From an uncultured Muribaculum sp. (GTDB lineage Bacteria; Bacteroidota; Bacteroidia; Bacteroidales; Muribaculaceae), in contig CAJTSJ010000009.1 of the NCBI GenBank assembly GCA_910578785.1, positions 23,214 through 87,213 of the forward strand: a stretch of 64,000 bases of DNA. The letters run 5' to 3'. Below, in pieces: positions 31,288 through 41,240 of the stretch. A program made the position numbers and the translations under genes. Position 1 is the first letter of the stretch. Each line of letters starts with the position of its first letter. Below the pieces are notes generated by a model. That model did not search any database and had not been told where the DNA came from. It was given only the letters and a program-made list of their open reading frames with translations.

Positions 31288-33921
31288 TTAAAACTCTTGA
31301 CCAAGGATGAAGTGGAACTGGCTGCCTCCCTTGCGTCCGAACACTGTGTCGAAACCGTAGGCCCAGTCGATACCCATCATGCCGACCATCGGAAGGAAGA
31401 TGCGCACACCGGCACCGGCGCTTCGCTTGAGGTTGAACGGTTCGAAGTCGCTGACCTTGGTCCAGGCATTACCTGCCTCGACGAATCCAAGTCCGTAGAT
31501 GGTGGTCGAGTTGGACAGCATGAACGGGAAGTGGAGCTCCATGCCGACGCGTGCATAGGCGTAGCCTTCGCGGGTGTAGGGGGTGAACTGTCCGTTTTCG
31601 TAACCGCGGAGTGCGATGGTCTCGGTTGCGTAGGTGTATGATCCCGACATACCGTCACCGCCGACGTAGAATGTCTCGAACGGCGACTTCAGGTATTTGT
31701 TGTAGCTTCCGAGAAGACCGAAGTCCGCGCGGGTCATCATCACGAGTGTCCATTTGCCGTCGACATCGGTGAGCGGAGTGTATGTACGGCTCTTGAAGCG
31801 GAGTTTCCAGTATTCAATCCAGCGGTAAAGCTCTTTCTTGGCTTCGGTGGTGTTGGTCTCGGACAGCTTCTTCCAGTCCTTTTTACCGAACATCGACGCA
31901 GGTGGAGTCATCTGCAGGTCGAGTGAGAAGATTGAACCGCGGCGGGTGTAGAGCGGGTTGTCGATTGACTGGCGCGAGAGGTTAAGACCGAGCACGAGCG
32001 AGTTTGACGTACCGTTGTTCATATAGTAGAGGTAGTCCCAGTTCTTGAGGTTGTACCAGTTGTAACCGAGGCTCACCTGGAACGAGAAGTAGTCGTCGGG
32101 CCAGCTCAGACGCTTACCGATACCGATTGTGATACCGGCCATCTGGAGCACCTTGTTGGGGTCGTAGGCATTCTCGTAGGTGTTCTGATAGTAGTCGTTC
32201 ATGTAGGAGTTTCCGTAGCCATAACCGTAGCCGTAGCCTCCGTAGCCGAATGCTGAGTTCATCCACTGGCTGTTGTAGTATGAAGAGTTGATACCTGTCT
32301 GGCGGGCATAGTAGGCCGATACCGACAGCGAGTTGGGACGTTTACCTCCGAACCATGGATCAAGGAACGATACAGAGTAGCTCTGATAGTATTTGGCGTT
32401 GGTCTGGGCACTGATGGTGAATGTCTGGCCTTCGCCCTGGGGTATCACACCTTTGTATGAACTCGGGTTGAATAGGTTTTTGATAGAGAAGTTCGTGAAC
32501 TTAAGGGCAAGACGTCCGATAAGGCCGGTCTGTCCCCAACCGAACGATACTTCCACCTGGTCATTGGCTTTTGATTCGAGGTTGAAGACGATGTCGACCG
32601 TTCCGTTCTCGAAGTTCGGTTCATGCTGGAGGTCCATGGTTTCGGGGTCGAAGTGTCCGGTCTGCGCGATTTCGCGGGCAGAACGCATGATGTCCTCACG
32701 GCTGTAAAGCTGACCCGGACGCACATACAGTTCACGTCGGATAACCTTTTCGTAGAGTCGGTCGTTACCGTTGATAATCACGTTGTTGATAGTGGCCTGA
32801 GGTCCTTCTATAACTCGCATTTCAAGTTCTATGGAGTCGCCATCAACGTTCTTTTCAATGGGTACGATTCGGCTGAACAGGTAACCGTTGTTCTGATATA
32901 CTGCGCTGACGGCATCGTCGTCTTCGCTGAGTCGCTTTGTGAGCAGTTTCTGGTTGTATACATCGCCGGGATTGAATCCAAGCAGATAGTCAAGGAACTG
33001 GCTGTCATATACGGTGTTGCCCACCCATTCGACATCTTTGATGAAGTATTTTTTACCTTCCTGAAGGGTGATATATACGTCGACGTTCTTATCGTCGTAG
33101 GGAACCACGCTGTCGCTCAGGATTTTTGCGTCGCGATAACCTTTCTCGTTATACTTTTCAATGATGAGGTCGAGGTCGTTTTCAAAGTCGCTCTCAACGA
33201 ACTTCTTCTGACGGAAAAGGTTGATGAGTTTGCCCTTCTCGTTGGTCTTCTTCATCGTGCGCTGTATGGCGCGGTCGCTCATCACTTCATTGCCGTCAAT
33301 GTAGATTTTGTGTACCTTGACCTTGTTGTTCTTGTTGATGTTGATGTTGACTATATTTGAGTTGGGGTTTGACAGGTCTTCCACCTGGTCGATGCGTATT
33401 TCGGCATTTCCGAATCCCTTGTTGTCGTAGTAAGACTTGATGATGGCCGTGGCTCGGTTGACGATGTTCGGCGTAATCTGGTTGCCGGGCATGAGCTGCA
33501 GACGCTCCTCGAGGTCTTTCTTTTCGCCCTTGCTCGCTCCTTTATAGTTTATGGCAGAGATTCGGGGCTGAGGCTTGAGCGCAAATTCAAGCCAGATTTT
33601 GTTGCCGGCAATCTTCTGTACTTTGATCTGTATCGATGAGAACAGACCTTGACGGGCAAAACGCTTTGCCGCGTTGGTAATGTCGGGACCGGGAACCTCG
33701 ATTTTATCGCCGATGTTCAGTCCGGAGTAACCGATGATGATGTAGTCCTCGTAGTTGGGGACTCCTGTCACTTCCATGCCTGCTATCTCATACGTTTTAG
33801 GTATTCCTGTGTAGAGGATGTTGGGGTTGTAGATAGTGTCGACAGGTGCGGCCGACTTAGCGGCGCCGTTGGCCGCAATACTGAGCATGACGATTAATAT
33901 GATTAACAGCTTTGAACGCAT
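31288..33921 (-). CDS. bamA: BamA, outer-membrane protein assembly factor
   Basis: An 877-residue Omp85 protein with a signal peptide, successive POTRA domains (about 40-440) and a C-terminal 16-strand barrel ending in the terminal aromatic signature FHFILGQEF. It inserts outer-membrane proteins. An extracellular loop near residues 550-585 is unusually rich in Gly and Tyr (GYGGYGYGYGYGNSY). The neighbours uppS, a DUF6089-type gene and two Skp genes are the standard Bacteroidetes context. Confidence 0.96.
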   Translation of the reverse strand: MRSKLLIILIVMLSIAANGAAKSAAPVDTIYNPNILYTGIPKTYEIAGMEVTGVPNYEDYIIIGYSGLNIGDKIEVPGPDITNAAKRFARQGLFSSIQIKVQKIAGNKIWLEFALKPQPRISAINYKGASKGEKKDLEERLQLMPGNQITPNIVNRATAIIKSYYDNKGFGNAEIRIDQVEDLSNPNSNIVNININKNNKVKVHKIYIDGNEVMSDRAIQRTMKKTNEKGKLINLFRQKKFVESDFENDLDLIIEKYNEKGYRDAKILSDSVVPYDDKNVDVYITLQEGKKYFIKDVEWVGNTVYDSQFLDYLLGFNPGDVYNQKLLTKRLSEDDDAVSAVYQNNGYLFSRIVPIEKNVDGDSIELEMRVIEGPQATINNVIINGNDRLYEKVIRRELYVRPGQLYSREDIMRSAREIAQTGHFDPETMDLQHEPNFENGTVDIVFNLESKANDQVEVSFGWGQTGLIGRLALKFTNFSIKNLFNPSSYKGVIPQGEGQTFTISAQTNAKYYQSYSVSFLDPWFGGKRPNSLSVSAYYARQTGINSSYYNSQWMNSAFGYGGYGYGYGYGNSYMNDYYQNTYENAYDPNKVLQMAGITIGIGKRLSWPDDYFSFQVSLGYNWYNLKNWDYLYYMNNGTSNSLVLGLNLSRQSIDNPLYTRRGSIFSLDLQMTPPASMFGKKDWKKLSETNTTEAKKELYRWIEYWKLRFKSRTYTPLTDVDGKWTLVMMTRADFGLLGSYNKYLKSPFETFYVGGDGMSGSYTYATETIALRGYENGQFTPYTREGYAYARVGMELHFPFMLSNSTTIYGLGFVEAGNAWTKVSDFEPFNLKRSAGAGVRIFLPMVGMMGIDWAYGFDTVFGRKGGSQFHFILGQEF

Positions 33922-33970
33922 AATCTGAATGTGATGATATATGGTTGTTATCTATTTATTTCTAAAGTTA

Positions 33971-34741
33971 TTAGTCCTCCTGGATGTCCTCCGGATCCAA
34001 TTGTTCGCTTGTCTTTCCGAATCTTCGTTCCCTCCCCTGATATTCAGTAAGGGCCTTTATGAATTCATCTTTTGTGAAGTCGGGCCAATATGTCCGGGTC
34101 AGGTATATCTCGGAATAAGCTATCTGCCACAACAGGAAATTGCTTACGCGAAAATCGCCTCCGGTTCGTATGAGCAGGTCCGGGTCCGGCATGTCGCGTG
34201 TGGCGAGATGCTCGGCCACGGTCTCCGGAGTGATGTCCTTGGGGTCGATGGCTCCGCTTTGGGCCAATGACGCCACTTGACGCATTGCTTCCGTGATTTC
34301 CCACCTTGATGAGTAGCTGACTGCGAGAATCAGAGTCAGTCCGGTGCAGTGTGCCGTGTCGTCCATGCACTTGCACAGTCTTTTGTAGGCAAATTCCGGC
34401 ATACGCGAGAAGTCGCCTATCATAGTGAGTCTGACGTTGTTTTTTATTAGGTCGGCGGTCTCACGTTCAATGGCCATGACGATAAGGTGCATCAGTGCGT
34501 CTACCTCTTCGCGCGGACGATTCCAATTTTCTGTGGAGAATGTATACAGCGTCAGATATTCCACTCCGGCTTCCGAGGCGGCTTCCGTGATTTTGCGCAC
34601 GGTGTTTACTCCCTCGACATGCCCTTCCGATCGGTCGAGGCCACGCGCCTTGGCCCAGCGTCCGTTGCCGTCCATGATTATGGCTACGTGGCGGGGCACC
34701 CTTGTGGGGTCGAAGCTGTTGATATGTGGCGAGTCAGTCAT
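33971..34741 (-). CDS. uppS: Isoprenyl transferase (undecaprenyl diphosphate synthase)
   Basis: A 256-residue cis-prenyltransferase that makes the C55 lipid carrier for cell-wall and surface polysaccharide synthesis. The catalytic Asp24 lies in [39 protein letters not shown] and the terminal substrate-binding segment are all present. It lies 49 bases upstream of bamA in the same operon. Confidence 0.96.
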   Translation of the reverse strand: MTDSPHINSFDPTRVPRHVAIIMDGNGRWAKARGLDRSEGHVEGVNTVRKITEAASEAGVEYLTLYTFSTENWNRPREEVDALMHLIVMAIERETADLIKNNVRLTMIGDFSRMPEFAYKRLCKCMDDTAHCTGLTLILAVSYSSRWEITEAMRQVASLAQSGAIDPKDITPETVAEHLATRDMPDPDLLIRTGGDFRVSNFLLWQIAYSEIYLTRTYWPDFTKDEFIKALTEYQGRERRFGKTSEQLDPEDIQED

Positions 34742-34754
34742 ATACTTTTCAAAA

Positions 34755-35462
34755 TTAATCTACATAAAAGCAATTTTTGCACCTTTCACCGAATTCATAG
34801 CTGATTGACACCATGAGTGTCGAATACCAGTCGGTATTCTTCATGAACGAACTCTTTATCTGGTATAGGTCGTCCAGTACAGGCCCGTCGATGTTGTCGT
34901 TGAAAGCCTTTGTCATGGTCCATTCCACGCCTAAATTTATGCGTTCGCGCAATTTGTACTTTATGCCTACGCTCATCGGAATGTTGAATGCCACTGCTGT
35001 GCCTTGGCACGACGCCACCGTAAGTCCAGCTCCAAGCGACAGATACGGGCTCCAGCGTTTGAGCTTGCGGTAGGTCTCTCCGATTCCGTAATTGAAAAAA
35101 TTAAATTCCACACGTCCGCTTAAGTCATAGACTTTGGACGTGAATTTATATGTTTCCCCTCCGGGATACACATTTGTCATGTCGGCGCTGTTGCCGCTTA
35201 GACCTGCATAGGTCAGCATGCCTTTGATGGCCCAACGTGTGTTGGGCAGATACCTGAACGATGCTCCGGCTGCAAGTCCGGGATTTTTGTACAGGTTGCT
35301 TGAGTTGGCATCGCCAAGATACCCGCTCATGCCGAGCGAAGCTCCGATGTCGAATCTGTAGGCGGCTTCCTGTGCCGTAGATACCGCAGGACGCCAAAGC
35401 GCTGTAGCCATCAAGAATATGGTGGCTAACACTTTAAGCGACGTTGACGGTAAAGTTTTCAT
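34755..35462 (-). CDS. DUF6089-type outer-membrane beta-barrel protein
   Basis: A 235-residue exported protein if started at the Met whose CAT lies at 35460-35462 (MKTLPSTS); an upstream Met at 35477 adds five residues. It has a signal peptide and barrel-like strands ([33 protein letters not shown]), with [17 protein letters not shown] at the end, including a CxxC. This conserved gene precedes uppS-bamA in many Bacteroidetes; its function is not established. Confidence 0.8.
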   Translation of the reverse strand: MKTLPSTSLKVLATIFLMATALWRPAVSTAQEAAYRFDIGASLGMSGYLGDANSSNLYKNPGLAAGASFRYLPNTRWAIKGMLTYAGLSGNSADMTNVYPGGETYKFTSKVYDLSGRVEFNFFNYGIGETYRKLKRWSPYLSLGAGLTVASCQGTAVAFNIPMSVGIKYKLRERINLGVEWTMTKAFNDNIDGPVLDDLYQIKSSFMKNTDWYSTLMVSISYEFGERCKNCFYVD

Positions 35463-35510
35463 ACGGCTTGGCTGCATCGTTTATCGACTTTCGGTATGTT
35501 TTGGTGGCCG

Positions 35511-37094
35511 TTATTGCAGTGGTTTGAATGTCAATCGGTTGATGGCTCCGCGCCATACCTGGTTGCGCGTTTCGAAGGATAGGTTTTCGCCTCCGAATAT
35601 GTATATGTAGGGGCATTCCCATGACGTAATCGGCGACACCGCACGGCTGGCGGCAGATTCGGTCGCGTCGTCGTTAATCACCCACCATGCCGGAAGTTCA
35701 CGGGTGCCGACGGACTTCCATGCATTCTGTCCGGCAGCTTCTTCTGGTGCATTCAGATATTGGGTGCAGACATAGCCCTGGGCCGATGAAAACTTCTCCA
35801 TGTCACTGGGCAGTTGCATTAGTTCGTCTGCCTCATGCCAGTTTAAGCCCTGGTCGCGTGAGATGTAGACCCTGCTCGATAGGTAGCCGTCGGAATTGCG
35901 TCCGCAGATTGCAAACAAAGTCGACTGTTTGGTAAATGTCCATGTCAGGCTGTTTGTCTTGAAAGTGAAGTAGGGCACCAGTGTCACGCCTTCGTAAGCA
36001 TGGCCTTTGGGCAGATTGCCGAGCAATGCCCATGTGGAGCCGTCGTAGCCCCAGGTCTCGCCCGAAACCTGTCCGTCGGCTTTGCGTCCTCCGACGAAAA
36101 TAGCCAAAGGTTTTTCGCTCCATTCATTTTTGAACGAAAGCAACTGGCTTGTGCCCTTTATCGGGCATCCTGCAGGAATCTGTGTCGAAACGAATCCTTC
36201 AGGGGCGGGATATGCCACATGCATATACTTGCCGGCGTCCTGCTTTACACCTATTATGTGGTTGTCGTATGAGCCGTAAATGTAGTCCCAGCTTTCTCCT
36301 GTAGCTGTCCACGACAGACCGTCGGCGGATGCATAAAGCTTCTTGTCGGTCGACAGTACATAAAAGCTGTCGTCCGAAGCCCTCATTGAGGTCAAATCGG
36401 GTGTGAATCCGAAGTTTACGGAGTTGACTGTCCAGCTCTGCTGTTCGCCTTCGGCAAGGTTGGCTTTTGCATCGGCGCGTTTATATTGCGTCCCCGACTG
36501 CGTATAGCAGTACAGACGGCCGTCCTTTTCTACTGTGGCCGATGACTTGATTTGTTCGCCTTCCGAGGTGCCGGGCAGGGCTGAATATTGGAATTCTCCC
36601 CATGTGAGAGAGTCGGACTTTACCTGATGTACATTTACTTTAATGCTGTATTCGCGGGTATACGACTGATTGACCGAGGTCACCTTTACGGTTACAGGTT
36701 TGGTAAAGTTGACGCTGTCCATACTTGAGGTGGTATATTCCACGGTAGCCGTCTTCAGGCTGTCGGCCTGGATGAACGTCAGTTCAATCTTGTTGTCGCC
36801 GGCTGTTCCGATGTTCATCAGCAGTTTCTTCACGTTGGTTCCATACGGAAGTGAATCCGCGTTGAAGATGACCGCATTGTTCAGGTCGATGGTAAAGAAT
36901 ACACCGCTCAGATTCGTAAGGACTTTGGAGTTGTCCTTGAGCTTAAACGACGTGATGGCGGTGCTTGAATAAAGCGTTTCTGCCGTCATTCCGGTGTCGG
37001 TCGACAGGTCGTCAGAACTTTTGTCGTTGCACGACGAAAGTCCGCTTGTGATAACAAACGCCGAAACGGCATATGTAATGAATCGTCTTGTCAT
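35511..37094 (-). CDS. DUF6242-type lipoprotein
   Basis: About 527 residues from MTRRFITYAV; a longer start at 37118 exists, but the -7 box at 37123-37130 would put the transcription start close to 37116, so the internal Met is more likely. The lipobox is LSSC (Cys about 20). The N-terminal part is an Ig-like beta domain, and the rest looks like a propeller with repeated WxxxG/sequence-display patterns (FYVLSTDKKLYASADGLSW, AIFVGGRKADGQ, YISRDQGLNW, YIFGGENLSF). It is widely found in Bacteroidales without known function. Confidence 0.8.
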   Translation of the reverse strand: MTRRFITYAVSAFVITSGLSSCNDKSSDDLSTDTGMTAETLYSSTAITSFKLKDNSKVLTNLSGVFFTIDLNNAVIFNADSLPYGTNVKKLLMNIGTAGDNKIELTFIQADSLKTATVEYTTSSMDSVNFTKPVTVKVTSVNQSYTREYSIKVNVHQVKSDSLTWGEFQYSALPGTSEGEQIKSSATVEKDGRLYCYTQSGTQYKRADAKANLAEGEQQSWTVNSVNFGFTPDLTSMRASDDSFYVLSTDKKLYASADGLSWTATGESWDYIYGSYDNHIIGVKQDAGKYMHVAYPAPEGFVSTQIPAGCPIKGTSQLLSFKNEWSEKPLAIFVGGRKADGQVSGETWGYDGSTWALLGNLPKGHAYEGVTLVPYFTFKTNSLTWTFTKQSTLFAICGRNSDGYLSSRVYISRDQGLNWHEADELMQLPSDMEKFSSAQGYVCTQYLNAPEEAAGQNAWKSVGTRELPAWWVINDDATESAASRAVSPITSWECPYIYIFGGENLSFETRNQVWRGAINRLTFKPLQ

Positions 37095-37122
37095 ATATAA
37101 ATGAACGTTATTTTTCAAACTG

Positions 37123-37130
37123 CAAAGTTA
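37123..37130 (-). promoter_or_regulatory. -7 box of the DUF6242-type gene
   Basis: CAAAGTTA reads TAACTTTG on the minus strand. Its position decides against the Met at 37118 as start codon. Confidence 0.55.
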
Positions 37131-37265
37131 GCAAGAATTTCGTTAATTCATTTAGAGATTGCCTAAAAATGCAACCGTGTATAAATCAAAAATCGAGCGT
37201 AAAATTACAACTATTCCGCAAATCGGCATTGTAAATGTAGACAATTAGCCCGATATTCACTCTTT

Positions 37266-38282
37266 TTATAGGTTTTTAACGCCTTCGGAGCCGATATTGT
37301 AGTAGGTGGCTATGGTGTTTCCGTCGATTGTTAATACATGTGATGGAGACTGCGGAATAACCGGCGCTTTTACGCCGCCTTCGAGTCTGAACGGGGCAGT
37401 TTCTACTCTTGCCTCGTCCCACAGGCCGGAATCGATGAAGGCGTTGAGCAGTGTGGTTCCGCCCTCTACAAGTACGGAAGTTATGCCTGAGGCATATAGT
37501 TTTTCGAGATATTCAGCTGGCGAATTTACGTCTTTACCTAAAATAACAGGCGCATTTCCATCGGCCGTAAACACCTGCGCATCGGATGGGATTCTGCCTG
37601 AACGGTCGGCAATAACACGTAGCGGATTGCGTCCCGGCCAAAGTCGGGCGGTAAGGGTAGGGTTGTCGGCAATGACGGTTCCGCTGCCGACCATTATGGC
37701 GTCGTTAAGGGTGCGTAGGCGGTGTACGAGCGTTGTCGTTAGCCGTGTGGAGAATTTTACGGGCTGTTCCTGCTCTGAGCGTTTGCCGTCAATGTATCCG
37801 TCGGCGCTTTGCGCCCATTTCAGCGTTACACGGGGCCGTCCGGTAGAGTGGGCCGATATGAAGGCGAGGTTTATGGCGCGGCATTCTTTCTCGAGAACGC
37901 CCGTGACCACTTCGATTCCGGCTTCGCGAAGCATTCTTACTCCGCGACCCCGTACTTTCTCAAACGGGTCGAGAGAGCCTACCGCCACCCTGGGTATGCC
38001 TTTGTCGATGATGAGCTTGGCGCATGGCGGAGTCTTGCCGTAGTGGGAGCACGGCTCCAGAGTGACGTACATGGTGGCATCGCGCATCAGGTCAGGATTC
38101 TTGACAGATGCCACCGCGTTGACTTCCGCATGCCCTTGGCCGTATTTCCTGTGGTAGCCTTCGCCTATAATAATGTCGTCGTGTACGATGACCGCACCGA
38201 CCATTGGATTTGGCGATACATAGCCGAATCCATGCCTGGCCAGTTCGATGGCGCGTCTCATATATCGTTCGTCGATAAACAT
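37266..38282 (-). CDS. ribD: Bifunctional riboflavin biosynthesis deaminase/reductase
   Basis: A 338-residue two-domain enzyme. The N-terminal zinc deaminase (about 1-145) has HAEV at 51-54 and PCSHYGKTPPC with Cys78 and Cys87 as zinc ligands. The C-terminal reductase (about 148-335) has RPRVTLKWAQSADG, MVGSGTVIADNP and SVLVEGGTTLLNAFI. It converts the GTP cyclohydrolase II product to the ribitylamino-pyrimidine precursor. It is divergent from prmC with a 37-base gap. Confidence 0.95.
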   Translation of the reverse strand: MFIDERYMRRAIELARHGFGYVSPNPMVGAVIVHDDIIIGEGYHRKYGQGHAEVNAVASVKNPDLMRDATMYVTLEPCSHYGKTPPCAKLIIDKGIPRVAVGSLDPFEKVRGRGVRMLREAGIEVVTGVLEKECRAINLAFISAHSTGRPRVTLKWAQSADGYIDGKRSEQEQPVKFSTRLTTTLVHRLRTLNDAIMVGSGTVIADNPTLTARLWPGRNPLRVIADRSGRIPSDAQVFTADGNAPVILGKDVNSPAEYLEKLYASGITSVLVEGGTTLLNAFIDSGLWDEARVETAPFRLEGGVKAPVIPQSPSHVLTIDGNTIATYYNIGSEGVKNL

Positions 38283-38283
38283 A

Positions 38284-38315
38284 CTTGTGGATGATGCAAA
38301 AAATAATTACTTTTG
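38284..38315 (+). promoter_or_regulatory. Promoter of prmC-recX-comF with -7 box 4 bases before the ATG
   Basis: TTG at 38285-38287, a 20-base spacer and TACTTTTG at 38308-38315; the prmC ATG is at 38320. The transcript is probably leaderless. Confidence 0.65.
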
Positions 38316-38319
38316 TAAA

Positions 38320-39195
38320 ATGACAATTGAACCAACGCTTAAAGAAGTATCCGGGTCAATCATACAGCGGCTTGCTCCTCACTACGGAGCGGGCGAAGCC
38401 GAAGCGATGAACAGGATAATCGTGGAGGAAATGCTCCACTACAGCCCCGTAGACGCGGTGTTGCGCAAAGATAATACAATTTCGGCATTTATGTGCGGCA
38501 AGATTGATAAAGTAGTCGACCGTCTGCTTGCCGACGAACCGATACAATATATATTCGGCAAGGCGCGGTTTTACGGCGCGGATATCATAGTGACACCCGA
38601 TGTGCTGATTCCCCGCCAGGAGACGGAGGAGCTGGTCGACATCATAGTCGGCGAGCAGTCGGAACGCCGGGACTTGAATGTCCTCGACCTGTGCACCGGA
38701 TCGGGGTGCATAGCCGTCACGCTTGCCCGTGTGCTTAAATTTGCCGTTGTGGAGGGTGTCGACATCTCTGAGGCGGCGCTCAAAGTGGCCTTTGACAATG
38801 CCTCAGCCGCACATGTTAAGGTTAAGTGGGTCAAAGCCGATGTGCTTTCGCTTCCCGACAATGCATCGCCGGAATATGATATAATAGTGAGCAATCCGCC
38901 ATACGTGCTTGATTCAGAGAAAAAGTCGATGGACAGGAATGTGCTTGACCACGAACCGCATCTGGCATTGTTCGTGCCTGACAGCGATCCGTTGCGGTTC
39001 TATGTTCGGATTGCGCATTATGCGTCAAAGGCTCTCAGGGCCAATGGACGCCTGTATCTTGAGGTAAATCCTTGTTGTGCCGGCAATATAGCCGACTTGC
39101 TGAAGTCGTTGCGCTTCAAGAATGTCGATGTCCGGCTTGACATAAGCGGTAAACAAAGGTTTGTAACCGCTACATCGCCTGCCGATTATGATTAA
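38320..39195 (+). CDS. prmC: Peptide chain release factor N5-glutamine methyltransferase
   Basis: A 291-residue SAM-dependent enzyme that methylates the Gln of the GGQ motif in release factors RF1/RF2. SAM site VLDLCTGSGCIAV (about 121-133), catalytic NPPY at 192-195, and N-terminal EPIQYIFGKARFYG. The frame is open back to 38248, but that would run into ribD; ATG 38320 gives the normal N-terminus. The window thus holds both a GGQ protein (PrfH) and the GGQ methylase, far apart. Confidence 0.95.
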   Translation: MTIEPTLKEVSGSIIQRLAPHYGAGEAEAMNRIIVEEMLHYSPVDAVLRKDNTISAFMCGKIDKVVDRLLADEPIQYIFGKARFYGADIIVTPDVLIPRQETEELVDIIVGEQSERRDLNVLDLCTGSGCIAVTLARVLKFAVVEGVDISEAALKVAFDNASAAHVKVKWVKADVLSLPDNASPEYDIIVSNPPYVLDSEKKSMDRNVLDHEPHLALFVPDSDPLRFYVRIAHYASKALRANGRLYLEVNPCCAGNIADLLKSLRFKNVDVRLDISGKQRFVTATSPADYD

Positions 39196-39670
39196 GCGTC
39201 AGATGTCGGCCGAGGCTGCTCTCGAACGTCTTGAGGCCCAATGCGCCATGTCGGAATACTGTACCGGCGAGGTGAAGGAGAAGCTCTACCGATGGGGCGT
39301 GCCGGCTTCGGCCCATTCAGGTATTCTGGAAAGGCTTGTGGCCGGGCGTTTTGTCGACGACAACCGATTTGCGCGTGCCTATGTCCGGGACAAGTCGGTC
39401 TATGGCAAGTGGGGCCGGCGTAAGATAGCCATGGGGCTTATGGCCAAGCGTATAGGGCGTGATGTCGTCGCCGAGGCCATGGAGGAAATCGACGAAGAAC
39501 GGTATTTTGAAAATCTTTGTTCGATACTCCGGACAAAGATGCGGACTGTAAAAGCCGAGACTGACTACGAATTAAGGATGAAGCTCTACCAGAGGGGAAT
39601 CCAATGCGGATATGAGTCGTCGTTCGTCAGCCGGGCAGTCAGTCAGGTCATTAAGGGTAATTCTGAATAA
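39188..39670 (+). CDS. recX: RecX-family regulatory protein
   Basis: A 160-residue, all-helical protein with three-helix repeats; AYVRDKSVYGKWGRRKIAMGL is the RecX signature. RecX modulates RecA filaments. It overlaps the prmC end by 8 bases, so it is co-translated; recA is not in the window. Confidence 0.85.
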   Translation: MIKRQMSAEAALERLEAQCAMSEYCTGEVKEKLYRWGVPASAHSGILERLVAGRFVDDNRFARAYVRDKSVYGKWGRRKIAMGLMAKRIGRDVVAEAMEEIDEERYFENLCSILRTKMRTVKAETDYELRMKLYQRGIQCGYESSFVSRAVSQVIKGNSE

Positions 39671-39679
39671 ATCCGAGCC

Positions 39680-40375
39680 ATGAAACTGCTAAACTCTCTC
39701 CTGAATTTAATCTATCCCAATGTCTGTGAAGTCTGTGGCCGTTCGCTTGTGGAAGGTGAGGAAGTCATGTGCCTGCACTGTCTTGCCGACGTTCCTCTGA
39801 CCAATGCCCATCGCGAGGAGTTCAATGTCATCCATAAGCGTCTGGCATCCACCATGCCCATAGAGCGCGCCGCCGGATACTTTTATTATTTCCGGTCAGA
39901 TCCGTATACACATCTGATTCATCGGGCCAAATATTCAGGCCGTCCTAAGCTTGCGAGGCAGTTGGCGAGGCGGTTTTCACGTCAGCTTATGTCGGAAGGC
40001 TTCTTTGACGGCATCGACTGCGTGGTTCCGGTGCCGATGCATTGGATCAAGCATATCCGCAGAGGGTACAACCAGAGTGAATATATTTGCCGTGGCGTTG
40101 CCGATGTGGCCGGAATGCCAGTCGAAAATATACTTGAAGCCACGCGTCCGCACCGCACGCAGACGGCATTAAGCGGGCTGCGGCGCAGTCAGAATCTGCA
40201 CGATGTGTACAGGGTCGGGCGCGGTGCGCCTGATTTGACGGGAAAGCATGTGCTTCTGGTTGACGACGTGGTGACTACCGGCGCAACGTTGCTTGCGTGC
40301 CGCAAGGCCATATATGACGTATGTCCTGATACAGTGGTGTCGGTTTTGGTGCTCGGAGTGACCAGATTATCCTAA
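39680..40375 (+). CDS. ComF-family phosphoribosyltransferase-like protein
   Basis: A 231-residue protein with N-terminal zinc-binding Cys pairs (CEVCGR and CLHC, about 15-38) and a C-terminal PRTase fold with the PRPP-binding loop VLLVDDVVTTGATL. ComF proteins are linked to DNA uptake in competent bacteria; the role in Bacteroidetes is not proven. It lies 9 bases after recX, and its end overlaps the convergent DeoR gene by 9 bases. Confidence 0.88.
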   Translation: MKLLNSLLNLIYPNVCEVCGRSLVEGEEVMCLHCLADVPLTNAHREEFNVIHKRLASTMPIERAAGYFYYFRSDPYTHLIHRAKYSGRPKLARQLARRFSRQLMSEGFFDGIDCVVPVPMHWIKHIRRGYNQSEYICRGVADVAGMPVENILEATRPHRTQTALSGLRRSQNLHDVYRVGRGAPDLTGKHVLLVDDVVTTGATLLACRKAIYDVCPDTVVSVLVLGVTRLS

Positions 40376-41152
40376 AGTGGCGTTTTGGGCATCTACTACA
40401 ACAAGCTCGATGCCCAATTCTTCGATTCGCTGTACGATTTTGTCTGAAATACCGGAATCGGTTACGATCAGGTCTACTTCATCCATGTTGGCAATCTTGC
40501 TGAAGCCACGTCTTCTGAATTTAGATGAGTCGGCCAGCACTATGGTCTTCTGCGCGGAATGCATCATGACCTTGTTGAGGTCGGCCTCGCGTATGTCGGT
40601 GGTGGTGATGCCGAAGTCGATATCGATGCCGTCCACTCCGAGAAACAGCTTGCTGCATGAAAATTCCGACAGGGGCGATTCTGCATATTTTCCTACTGCC
40701 GAAAGACTGCTGTGGCGCAATGTGCCGCCAAGCTGGACGATGTCGACGGATTCGTTGACGCCGAGAATCTCCGATACCTGAAGCGATGCCGATATGACGG
40801 TAAGTTTATGTATCGGGCGTATGCAGCGGGCAAGTGCGAGAACGGTGGTTCCTGATGCTATGATTATCGAGTCGTCCTTGGTGATGAGCGAGGCGGCATA
40901 CTTGCCTATTTCCTTCTTCTCGTCGCGGAACAGCATCTCTTTCTCGTTGACTGAACGGTTGTTTATATAGGGGTTGATCAGAATGGCTTTGCCGTGGCTC
41001 CTGTAGAGTTTGCTGTTCTTCTCAAGCTCGGTCAAATCTTTACGTATGGTGACAGTAGACACGCCCAACAGTGAGGACAGGTCGGAAACTTGGATGGATT
41101 CATGTTTCATCAGAGTGTCAAGGATGAGCTGATGGCGTTCTTCTTTAATCAT
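40367..41152 (-). CDS. DeoR-family transcriptional regulator
   Basis: A 261-residue regulator with an N-terminal HTH (about 1-57: VSDLSSLLGVSTVTIRKDL) and a DeoR C-terminal sugar-phosphate sensor domain (VLALARCIRPIHKLTVISAS, KLFLGVDGID). Members usually repress a neighbouring sugar catabolic operon; no obvious target adjoins here. The promoter is at 41193-41224. Confidence 0.92.
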   Translation of the reverse strand: MIKEERHQLILDTLMKHESIQVSDLSSLLGVSTVTIRKDLTELEKNSKLYRSHGKAILINPYINNRSVNEKEMLFRDEKKEIGKYAASLITKDDSIIIASGTTVLALARCIRPIHKLTVISASLQVSEILGVNESVDIVQLGGTLRHSSLSAVGKYAESPLSEFSCSKLFLGVDGIDIDFGITTTDIREADLNKVMMHSAQKTIVLADSSKFRRRGFSKIANMDEVDLIVTDSGISDKIVQRIEELGIELVVVDAQNATLG

Positions 41153-41192
41153 ACTTTGTTATAGTGTTTGTTCGATTGGTCTTGATAGGTTG

Positions 41193-41224
41193 CAAATGTA
41201 CGAAAATCATGCAAATAAACCAAA
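41193..41224 (-). promoter_or_regulatory. Promoter of the DeoR-family gene
   Basis: On the minus strand TTTG (CAAA at 41221-41224), a 20-base spacer and TACATTTG (CAAATGTA at 41193-41200), 40 bases before the start codon. Confidence 0.75.
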
Positions 41225-41240
41225 AGAACGATATGAAAAA

